64,000 nucleotides of DNA. It comes from Linum tenue. Taxonomy: Eukaryota; Streptophyta; Magnoliopsida; Malpighiales; Linaceae. Below are positions 9,923 to 20,400 of the stretch, piece after piece. Position numbers and translations under genes: made by a program. Each line of letters opens with the position of its first letter. The first letter of the stretch is position 1. The stretch covers positions 3,250,538 through 3,314,537 of the forward strand of contig CAMGYJ010000006.1 of assembly GCA_946122785.1 (NCBI GenBank), given 5' to 3'. Below the pieces are notes generated by a model. That model was not told the DNA's origin, did no database searches, and saw only the letters and a list, made by a program, of their open reading frames with translations.

Positions 9923-11311
9923 TGATAGCGTCGTCTTTGCACATGTTTTCACTCTTGTTCCCTGACCATTTTAGCTCGAATTTGTTGTTCCTTGGCCTAT
10001 TTTACGCTAGGTAGTGTTGTTTTGTCGTATTTCAGGTCCTAGCAAGTAAAGAGGTGTATGGGCGCAAGTTTCGGGTCATTTGGAGGTCATTTGGCGGTTC
10101 AAGATGAGAATTACGGGCAGACCTTGACCAATTACGGTCGTAATTGCTCCTGTCTTACCCGTAATTGCAATGCCGAGCCTAATTCCCCAGATTTCCTGTC
10201 GCAGAGTCAATTACGGGCAAGAGTCACATTAATTACGATCGTAATTAAGTAATTACTGGCAGTAATTGGGAAATTACGACCGTAATTCCCTTCCTCAGAG
10301 CTAAGTAAAACGCGCGTTTTTGGCGATTTACGGGCAGACAATGATTACGACCGTAATTCAGCCAGTAATTCGCCCAGAATCGGGTTTTTGAGGCAGATTC
10401 GAGCCAAAGGAGAGGGAGTCGACTTTTTGGGGCAAAAACAGAGCCCTAGAGAGAGAAAGTGCGAAGAACACATCCTAGAAGCGATCTTGGAGCTGGGTTT
10501 CATCAAATCGAGCTTGGAGATCATCATAGGAGTGAAAATCATCATCCCAGAGCAGATTCTTCCCATTGTTATGAGTATGACTGCTTTGTATTCTGTTTTC
10601 CTCTCTCTCTCTCTATGGAGTAGAACTCTCTCTCACTTGGGTATGAAGAACCCTAGTTCCATGTGTTAGGAATCTTGATTGTAATTACGTTTGGATTGTG
10701 ATATTGCTTGATTATAATCGATTGAAGTGTTTTGAATGAGTCAATTAAAGTCTGATCACCTTTTATTGATTTCTGCTGCAACCTGAGATAGATAAAATCT
10801 GATTAGGTTGTTAGAGCTTCTTCAATTGGTAGTAGTGAATCGATTATACGAGAGTTAGTCGATTCACTGCTTTGTACTGGAATCTAATTCCAGTGGTGGA
10901 GTTCTCTGTTCATAGCTTCGGCTTTCTATCCTGGTGAAGACTAGTCGTCTGCCGGGTAGTTGGACTGAGAGGGCTTGGTCAGCTTAAGAGATTCCAAGCT
11001 ACTGTCGGATCTTCCGCAGTATAATTAGCACTAAAGCAACCAAAAGTAATCACAACTGGAACCTAACTAAGGAGCTAGGGGGACTCATTCCCGAGTGACT
11101 CTTCCTTTGCTTCAGAAAACCGAACCATTTCCTGCTTTCTTACTGCTTTTACTTAAATCAATAATCACTTGACTTAGTTGGCTAGATAATAGATATTCAC
11201 GGAGTAGGCAGTAGATCTAGACCCCGGGTTGACATTAGAACTTGCCTGTTACTGCATTTCCGGACTGCGATTACACTTGGTCGCAGTTTGGTGTTGTGTT
11301 TTAGCGTGTCA
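9923..11311 (+). mobile_element. 3' LTR of the plus-strand Athila-like element
   Basis: Begins TGATAG after the polypurine tract and ends TGTCA (1389 bp). It is homologous to the LTR at 6692-8039 but from a different subfamily. The bases after the end, AGTTTTTGG, also follow the other LTR in front of its primer site, so the true boundary could lie up to 9 bases further right. Satellite DNA follows from about 11317. No ORF of interest; a 93-codon frame at 10388 is not credible as a gene. Confidence 0.85.
10109..10376. repeat. AATTACG-type palindrome cluster in LTR
   Basis: Repeated words TTACGGGCA, AATTACGGTCGTAATT (10130-10145), a perfect 20-bp palindrome centred on ACGATCGT (10229-10248), and AATTACGACCGTAATT (10272-10287), with another near 10343. 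The cluster occupies the same relative place as the CACACGG cluster of the other LTR. Confidence 0.8.
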
Positions 11312-11316
11312 AGTTT

Positions 11317-14237
11317 TTGGGTTCACTTTCGGTAGATTCCAAAGGGGTACCATCACAAATATCGAGCGATTTTTCCGAAATGCCATTTTCTTTCGATTTC
11401 GGAGGCTACAGATCACGGATTCAACCCGAGGCTATTCTTCCCCGATAGTGATGTCTATTGATCCTATTCTCCACCGATAATTAAGTCTATTATGCTTAGA
11501 ATTGTGCCAATTTATTTTGGGATAGCATTTTCTTAATTCTTTCGGTCAAATTTTTTCGAAATACCATTTTCCTTGGATTTTGAAGGAGACAGATCACGGA
11601 TTCAGCCTGAGGCAATTTTTTCAACGACAATTCAGTCCATTAAGCACGGATTTGGGCGGATTTCTTCTAGATCCATTTTTGGCATATTCCAAAGGGTACC
11701 ATCACAGATTTCGGTCGATTTTTCGGAAATGCCATTTTCTTTCGATTTTAAAAGCTACAGATCACGGATTCACCTCGAGGTTATTCTCCACCGATAGTGA
11801 TGTCTATTGATCCTATTCTCCATTGATGATTAAGTCCATTAAGCACAAAATTAGTCCAATTTATTTTTGGATGGCATTTTCATAATTCTTTGGGAGATTT
11901 TGTTTCGAAAGGCCATGTTCTTTGGATTTTGAAGGCTACAAATCACGGATTTGGCGTGAGGCTATACTTCAACGAAGATTAAGACCATCAAGCACGAATT
12001 TTGGCTGATTATTTCAGTGTCCATTTTTGGTAAATTCCAAAGGGGTATCATCACAAATTTTGGGAGATTGTTCCGGAATGCCATTTTCTTTCGATTTTGG
12101 AGGCTATAGATCACGGATTCAGTCCGAGGCTATTCTCCATCGATAGTGTAGTTTATTATTCCTATTCCCTGCGATCATTAAGTCCATTAAGCACAGAACT
12201 GTGCCAATTTATTTTGGGATGGCATTTTCGTAATTCTTTGGGCAAGTTTGTTTCGATAGGCCATTTTCTTTGGATTTTGAAGACTACATATCACGGATTC
12301 GGTCTGATGCTATTATTCAACGACAATTAAGTCCATTAAGCACGCATTTGGGAGGATTTCTTCCAGGTCAACTTTTGGCAGATTCCAAAAGGGATCCATA
12401 ACAGATTTAATGCGATTTTTCCGAAATGGCATTTTCTTTTGATTATTGAGGCTACAGATTATGGATTCAACACGAGGCTATTCTCCACCGATAGTGAAGT
12501 CTATTGATCCTATACTCCACTAATGAATAAGTCCATTTACACATAATTAGGCAAATTTATTTTGTGATGGCATTTTCGTAATTCTTTGGGCATTTTTTTT
12601 CGAAAGGCCATTTTTCTTGGATTTTTAAGGCCACATATTACAGATTCAGGCTGAGGATATTCTTCGACAACGATGAAGTCCATTAAACACGATTTTGGGC
12701 GAATTTCTTCCGGGTCCACATTTGGTAGATTCCAAAGTGGTACCATTACAAATTTTGGAAGATTTTTCCGAAATGTCATTTTATTTCGATTTTAAAGGCT
12801 ACAGATCACAGACTCACCTCGAGGCTATTCTCCATCTATAGTGAAGTTTATTGATCCTATTCTCTACTAATAATTAAGTCCATTAAACCTAGAAATAGGC
12901 CCATTGGCGATTTTTCCGAAATACCATTTTCTTTTGGTTTTTGAGGCTACAGATCACGAATTCAGCCCGAGGCTATTCTCCACCGATAGTGAAGTCTATT
13001 GATACTATTCTCCATCGATGATTAAATCCATTAAGCACAGAATTGTGCCAATTTATTTTGGGATGATGTTTTTCGTAATTCTTTTGGTGATTTTTTTCAA
13101 AAGGCTCTTTTCGTGGATTTTGAAGGCTACAGATCACGGATTCGGCATGAGGCTATTATTCAACGACGGTTTAGTACATTAAGCAAGATTTGGGCGGATT
13201 CCTTCCGGGTCCATTTTTTCCGGATTCCAAAAGGTGTACCATCACAGATTTTGAGCGATTTTTCCGAAATGCCATTTTCTTTCGATTTTGTAGGCTACAT
13301 ATCAAGAATTCAGCCACATGCTATTCTCCACCGATAGTGAAGTCTATTGATCCTATTCTCCACCAATGAGTAAGTTCATTAAGCACATAATTGATCCAAT
13401 TTATTTTGGGATTGCATTTTCGTAATTCTTGGATTGATTTTTTTTTTCAGAAAGGCCATTTTCCTCGGACATTGAAGCTACAGATCACGGATTCGGCCTA
13501 AGGCTATTCTTCAACGATGATTAAGTCAATTATACACGAATTTGGGCGGATTTCTTCTGGGTCCATTTTTTGCAGATTCAAAATGGCGTACGGTACCATC
13601 ACATATTTTGGGCGAGTTTTTCGAAATGTAATTTTCTTTCAATTTTGGAGTCTACAGATCATTGATTCACCCCGAGACTATTCTCCACGGATGATAAAGT
13701 CCATTAAGCATAGAATTGGGCCAATTTATTTTGGGATGTTAATTTCGTAATTCCTTGGGCGATTTTTTTCGAAGGCTACAGATCACGGATTCGGCCTGAG
13801 GCTATTCTTCAACGACGATTAAGTCCATTAAGCACGGATTTGGGCAGATTTCTGCCAGATCCATTATTAACAGGTTCAAAAGTGGTACCATCACAGATTT
13901 CGGGCGACTTTTCCGAAATATAATTTTCATTCGATTTTGCGGGTTACAGATCATGGATTTAGCCCTAGGCTATTCTTCACTGCTAGTGTAGTCTATCGAT
14001 CCTATTCTCCATCGATGATTAAGTCCATTAAGCACAAAATTTGGCCAATTTATTTTGGGATGGCATTTTAGTAATTCTTTGGCAGATTTTTTTTTTCGCA
14101 AGGCCATTTTCCTTAGATTTTGAAGTCTACATATTACTGATTCGGCCTGAGGTTATTTTTCAACGACGATTAAGTCCATTAAGCACGGATTTAGGAGGAT
14201 TTCTTCCGAGTCCATTTTTGGCAGATTCCAAAGGGGG
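11317..14237 (+). repeat. ~340-bp dimeric satellite, left block (plus orientation)
   Basis: Tandem repeat in which two related halves alternate: one of ~199 bp (containing GATTCCAAAGGGGTACCATC and a doubled 'gaagtctattgatcctattctcc'-type segment) and one of ~141 bp. Both halves share CATTTTCTTTCGATTTTG, GGCTACAGATCACGG and GTCCATTAAGCAC. The left block is marked by TTCTTTGGGCGATTTTTTTCG in the short half. Copies differ from each other by many substitutions and small indels. Frames of 60-80 codons recur only because the unit is open in one phase. No gene is visible. Confidence 0.9.
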
Positions 14238-15544
14238 TAGCCCTACTACTTACTTTCTTTGATTCAAAAGGCGAACAACCCCCCCCCCCCCCCCAAGTAG
14301 TCGTATGGGGTGGGGTCCTTGTGGTAAGCTGCCTCTGCCTTGGATATGAGGAATTCCTAAAATAGGGCAAAGTCGAGTATTTGACGAAGATCTTCCTATC
14401 AATAGATATGAATTGATGTTGGATATAGGGTTGGAACAAGTCTGCTCTTTCTCTCTCCATTTTTTTTAGAGAGAGCAGATATAACGATAGAAAAAAGAAT
14501 CGGAAGATGATAAAGAAAGGATACATAGACAAAGGTTTTTCTATTCCTCTTTGTTTTTTCGACAAAAAAAGATATCTCGTTCATCTATCTTTTGTCTATC
14601 AATCATTTCTTCTATCTATGAATCAAGTAGAAAGAATTTTTTATTGGGTGCCAAAAATGGATTTGATCCTTTCTGTCAACAAAATGAACGCTGAGCCCGT
14701 CCCAAATGCTTTTCTTATCTGGAAGTTCTCGCGAAAAGAATAAGATGCTGCTCCCCTCCCTCTGTCTTTTCTCGTTTTGCTAATCTTCCCCTCTAACGCG
14801 GGTCGGGCGCTTTCTTTCCCTTATTAGTAAAGGGGTGTGGGAGGAAGTAACCTAAGAGAAAACATTCTTCTCTTAGGTCCTTCTTTTTTCAGTGCAACAT
14901 AGGAAAGCACCCTCTTTTTGTCATCCCTGTAGCTTTCCAGATTTTGTATTGAACGCATGGCGTAGCTAGGATCTTCAAATCATGGCTGAGCCTATGTTGA
15001 AACCAAACAACACCCCCTATTTATTTGAATAAGGCTGGAAAGAATGCTCGCCAAGTTCAGATAAGGGAATGCTTCCCCCAACCATTAAAGGAAAGGCTCG
15101 ACGAAGGAGGGGAGACGCGGCGGGGGAAGGAAAAGGCTTTCAAAAATTGACATTTTTTCTTCTTTTTCATCAAAAATGAAGAAGGTCGAGGATGGTCTAC
15201 GGTGCGTGTTATCTGAAGGGAACATGCTTTTTCGACCGCGGTAGTATGATTATCGTATCCTCCCTCGTTCCGCCCGCCGGCCTATTGGGATAGCACCCTT
15301 CGGGCTGCCCTTTTTTAGGGAGAATTCTGGCTCGGCCCCGGAAAGCTCTGGCAAAAACAGAAAGGAAGGGGTCCATGTAGCTTCTGGGCCCGCCCCTTTC
15401 TTAGTCAATGGGGCAGGAGGTTCGGCATCTACTATAAAAGAGAGAATCCACTTCAGATAACCACGCCTCCGCTAGGCAGCGTGTGGAATGGCCGAGACCG
15501 GAACTTTTTGGATATATAATCCAAGTCGAGAGTGGAGTTATGGG

Positions 15545-15585
15545 AACAGCCGTCTGATGGAAAACAACTTTCACGTTCGGTTCAG
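15545..15585 (+). ncRNA. group II intron domain V-like sequence, nad2 intron (organelle-derived)
   Basis: The region around AGCCGTCTGATGGAAAAC ... TTTCACGTTCGGTTC has the conserved arms of group II domain V (AGCCGT pairing with ACGTTCGGTT around a short loop). It lies about 150 bp upstream of the nad2 exon, as expected for the 3' end of the preceding intron. It is a nuclear copy and presumably not spliced. Confidence 0.65.
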
Positions 15586-15724
15586 AGACCACTTTTTTCA
15601 TTGAAAATTCCTCGTTCCCTTTTGTGTTAATTCCTCCGCGGTGAATTAAAAAATTGTGGGGCCCTATCTATTCCATCTCTCGAGCCCCGAATAAAATCCC
15701 CTTCCCCTCTCCATATCTCTTTTG

Positions 15725-16283
15725 GCTCTATATATGTGGGCACCTGATATCTATGAGGGTTCGCCCACCCCGGTTACTGCATTCCTTTCTATTGCACCTA
15801 AAATATCTATTTCTGCTAATATTTCACGTGTTTCTATTTATGGTTCCTATGGAGCTACATTGCAAAAAATATTCTTTTTTTGTAGCATTGCTTCTATGAT
15901 CTTAGGAGCACTGGCCGCCATGGCCCAAACGAAAGTAAAAAGACTTCTAGCTCATAGTTCAATTGGACATGTAGGTTATATTCGTACTGGTTTCTCATGT
16001 GGAACTATAGAAGGAATCCAATCACTACTAATTGGTATCTTTATTTATGCATTAATGACGTAGTTTTAGCATTACGGCAAACCCGTGTCAAATATATAGT
16101 GGATTTAGGCGCTCTAGCCAAAACGATTCCTATTTCGGCTATTACCTTCTCCATTACTATGTTCTCATACGCAGGAATACCCCCGTTAGCCGGCTTTTAT
16201 AGCAAATTTTATTTGTTCTTCGCTGCTTTGGGTTGTGGGGCTTACTTTCTAGCCCCAGTGGGAGTATTGACTAGCGTTATAGG
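15725..16283 (+). pseudogene. nad2: mitochondrial nad2 exon copy (NADH dehydrogenase subunit 2), frameshifted
   Basis: NAD2 is a membrane subunit of mitochondrial complex I. The exon reads MWAPDIYEGSPTPVTAFLSIAPKIS...AQTKVKRLLAHSSIGHVGYIRTGFSCG...IFIYALMT in one frame up to about 16063. It then reads VLALRQTRVKYIVDLGALAKT...FSYAGIPPLAGFYSKFYLFFAALGCGAYFLAPVG...TSVIG in another frame. The frame change at about 16060 reflects loss of a short segment that in the organelle gene joins these parts. The exon ends near 16283 and continues into intron-like sequence (CATTGGGCGGCCGGAAGG). Flanking intron DNA shows that genomic mitochondrial DNA, not spliced RNA, was transferred. It cannot encode a working protein. 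Confidence 0.9.
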
Positions 16284-16459
16284 TCATTGGGCGGCCGGAA
16301 GGTTGCCACGAGTAAGTTTTGGGTACCGAAGGTAGTTCTCCGTGCACCGGACACGTAGCTTACCGAATCAGTTGCGACACGGATGGGAATGCATGCTACG
16401 AAAGATAGGGTAGAGTCTGATACATCAACCGTCTACTCAATATCTTTGTATGAGTCCAC

Positions 16460-17476
16460 AATCACAGATTTGGGGCATTTTTCCGAAATTTCATTTTCTT
16501 TCGATTTTTAAGGCTATAGATCACGGATTCCGCCAGAGGCTATTTTCCACTATAGTGAAGTCCATTCATCCTATTCGCCACCGATGATTAATTCCATTAA
16601 GCACAAATTGTCCAATTTATTTTGGGATGGCATTTTCGTAGCTCTTTGGGCGATTTTTTTTCTTCGAAAAGCCATTTTTCTTGGATTTTGAAGGCTACAA
16701 ATCACGGGATCGGCCTGATGCTATTATTTGACGACGATTAAGTGCATTAAGCACAGATTTGAGCGGATTTCTTCCGGGTCCATCTTTGGCAGATTCCAAG
16801 AGGTTACCATCACAGATTTCGGGCGATTTTTCCAAAATTTCATTTTCTTTGATTTTGGAGGCTATAGATCTTGAATTCAGCCCGAGGCTATTCTCCATTG
16901 ACAGTGAAGTCTATTGATCATATTCTCCACCGATGATAAAGTCCATTAAGCAATGATTTTCAAATTTATTTTGGGATGACATTTTCGTAATTCTTTGAAC
17001 GATTTTGACGGATTTAGGGTCCATTCTCCAACGACAATGAAGTCCATTAATCACAGATTTGGACGGATTTCTTGAGGGCACATTTTTGGCAGATTCCAAA
17101 GGGGTACTATCATAGATTTCAGGTGATTTTTCCAAAATTTCATTTTCTTTGATTTTGGAGGCTACAGATCACGAATTCAGCTCGAGGCTATTCTCCACTA
17201 ATAGTGAAGTGTATTGATCATATTCTCCTACGATTATTAAGTCCATTAAGCACAGAATTGGGCCAATTTAGCTTGGGATGGCATTTTCGTAATTCGTTGG
17301 CCGATTTTTTTTGAAAGGCCATTTTCCTTGAATCTTAAAGGCTACGGATCACGGATTCTGCCTGAGCCTATTCTTCAACAACTATTAAGTCCATTAAGTA
17401 GAATTTGGTTGGATTTCTTCCGGTTCAATTTTTGCCAAAGTCCAGTGGGGGGTACCATCGTAGATTTTGGGGCGAT
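16460..17476 (+). repeat. satellite, left block continued (plus orientation)
   Basis: Continuation of the left block after the mitochondrial insertion, with the same short-half marker (CTTTGGGCGATTTTTTTTC). It ends at an abrupt orientation switch at about 17476, where ...GGGGCGAT meets TTGACTCGG..., which is the reverse complement of another phase of the unit. Confidence 0.9.
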
Positions 17477-20400
17477 TGACTCGGTATAAATCCACCCAAA
17501 TCAGATCTTAATAGACTTAATCATCATTGACGAATAGCCTCAGGGCGAATATGTGATCTATAGCATTCAAAATCCAAAGAAAATAGAATTTTGTCGCCCA
17601 AAAAATTATTTAAGTGCCATCGAAATATAAATTTGCCCAAATTGGTGCTTAATGGACTTATCATCCGTGGAGAATAGGATCAATAGACTTCATTATCAGT
17701 GGAGAATAGCCTCAGCCTTATTCACTGATCTGTAGCCTCCAGAATCGAAAGAAAATGGCATTTCGGAAAAATCATCAGAAATCTGTGATGATACCCCTTT
17801 GGAATCTAGCGAAAATTGCCCCGAAATAAATCCGCCCAATTTGGTGCTTCATGGACTTAATCATCGTTGAAAAATAGCCTCAGGCTGAATCCGTGATCTG
17901 TTGCCTTCAATATCCAAAGAAAATTGCTTTTCGTCGCCCAAAAAATAACGAAAATGCCATCCGAAAATAAATTAGCCCAAATTGGTGCTTAATGGACTTA
18001 TCATCCGTGGAGAATAGGATCAATAGACTTGATTATCGTAATAGAATACCCTCGGCCAGACTCCGTGATTTGTAGGATCCAGAATCGAAAGAAATGGAAT
18101 TTCGGAAGAATCAGCCGAAATATGTGATGATACCCCTTTGGAATCTACCGAAAATTGACCCGAAATAAATCCACCCAAGTCGGTGCTTAATGGACTTAAC
18201 CATCATTTAAGAATAGCCTCAGGCCGAATCTGTGATCTGTAGCCTTCAAAATCCAAAGAAAATGGACTTTCGTCGCCCAAAAAATAACAAAAATGTCATC
18301 TGAAAATAAATTGGCCCAATTCGATGCTTAATGGACTTATCATCCGTGGAGAATAGGATCAATAGACTTTATTATCTGTGGAGAATAGCCTCGGCATAAA
18401 TCCGTGATCTGTAGCCTCCAGAATCGAAAGAAAATGAAATTTAGAAAAAATTACCTAAAATTTATGATGGTCCCCCTTTGGAATCTACCAAAAATTGACC
18501 CAGAATAAATCCCCCTAAATCGATACTTACTGGACTTAATCATCATTGAAGAATGCCTAAGGCCGAATCTATGATTAGTAGCCTCCAGAATCGAAAGAAA
18601 ATGGCATCTCGAGAAAATCTCACGAAATCTATGTTGGTACCCCTTTGGAATCTGCCAAAAATTGACCGGGAATAAATCGGCCCAATTCGGTGCTTAATGG
18701 ACTTAATCATCATTGAAGAATAGCATCAGTCCAAATCCGTGATCAGTAGCCTTCAAAATCCAAATAAAATGACCTTTCGTCCCCCAAAAAATAACAAAAA
18801 TGCCATCCGAAAATAAATTGGCCCAAATCGGTGCTTAATGGACTTATCATCCGTGAAGAATACGATAAATAGACTTGATTATCGGTGGAGAATAGTCTCT
18901 GCCTGATTCCATGATCTGTAGGCTGCAGAATCGAAAGAAATGGCATTTCGGAAAAATCACCCAAAATTTGTGATAGTAGCCCTTTGGAATCTTGCAAAAA
19001 TTGACCCGAAATAAATCCACCCAAGTCGGTGCTTAATGGACTTAATCATCGTTGAAGAATAGCCTCAGGCTGAATCCGTGATCTATAGCCTTCAAAATCC
19101 AAAGAAAATGGCCTTTCGTCGCCCGAAAAATTACGAAAATGGCATTTGAAAATAAATTGGCCCAAATCAGTGCTTATTGGACTTATCATCCGTGTAGTTT
19201 AAGATAAATAGACTTCATTATCAATGGAGAATAGCCTCGGCCTGATTCCGCGATCTGTAGCCTCCCAAATCAAAAGAAAATGGCATTTCGGAAAAATCGC
19301 CCGAAATCTGTGAGTGTAACCCTTTGGAATCTGCCAAAAATTGACCCAGAATAAATCCGCCCAATTCAGTGATTCATAGATTTAATCATCGTTGAAGAAT
19401 AGCCTCATGCCGAATCCGTGATCTGCAGCCTTCAAAATCCAAAGAAAATGGACTTGCCTCGCCCAAACAATTATGAAAATGCCATCCGAAAATAAATTGG
19501 CACAAATCAGTGCTTAATGGACTTATCATCTGTGGAGAATACAATCAATAGACTAGATTATCGGTGGAGAATAGCCTCGGCCTCATTCCGTGATCTGTAG
19601 CATCCAGAATCGAATGAAAATGATATTTTGGAAAAATCACCTGAATATGTGATGGTAACATTTTGGAATCTGCCAAAAATACACCATGAATAAATCGGCC
19701 CAAATCGGTGCTTGAAAGTCTTAATCATCATTGAAGAATAGCATCAGGCCGAATCCGTGAAATGTAGCCTTCAAAATCCAAAGAAAATGGCCTTTCGTCG
19801 CCCAAAAATAACGAAATTGCCATCCGAATATAAATTGCCCCAAATCGGTGCTTAATGGACTTATCATCCGAGGAGAATAGGATCAATAGACTTGATTATC
19901 GGAGAAGAATAGTCTGTGCCTGATTCCATGATCTGTAGGCTACAGAATCGAAAGAAATGCATTTCAGAAAAATAACCCAAAATTTGAGATGGTAACCCTT
20001 TGGAATCGTGCAAAAATTTACCCGAAATAAATCCACCCAAGTCGTTGCTTAATGGAATTAATCATCGTTGAAGAATAGCCTCAGGCTGAATCCGTGATCG
20101 GTTGCCTTCAAAATCCAAAGAAAATGGGCTTTCATCGCCCAAAAAATTATGAAAGTGCCATCCGAATATAAATTGGCCCAAATCGGTGCTTAATGGACTT
20201 ATCATCTGTGTAAAATAGGATCAATAGACTTCATTATATGTGGAGAATAGTCTTAGCCTGATTCCGCGATCTGTAGCCTCCAAAATCGAAAGAAAATGGG
20301 ATTTCGGAAATATCGCCCGAAATCTGTGAGGGTACCCCTTTGGAATCTGCCAAAAATTTACCCAGAATAAATCCGCCCAATTCGGTGATTCATAGATTTA

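Larger units (their letters stand above)
14238..16459 (+). other. nuclear insertion of mitochondrial DNA (NUMT) with nad2 region
   Basis: A non-satellite block whose right half is clearly plant mitochondrial: a group II intron domain V-like hairpin, a nad2 exon, then a following intron start. The left part (14238-15500) has mitochondrial-style noncoding sequence but no gene I can name; a 16-base C run sits at 14279-14294. On both sides the satellite continues in the same phase: AGATTCCAAAGGGG on the left and ATCACAGATTT on the right, with only a few bases of the unit missing. It therefore inserted into a single repeat copy. Confidence 0.88.

Noticed and set aside
14191..14743. ORFs of 60-124 codons in the left half of the mitochondrial insertion
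   Set aside because: One crosses the satellite junction, and none resembles a mitochondrial gene.
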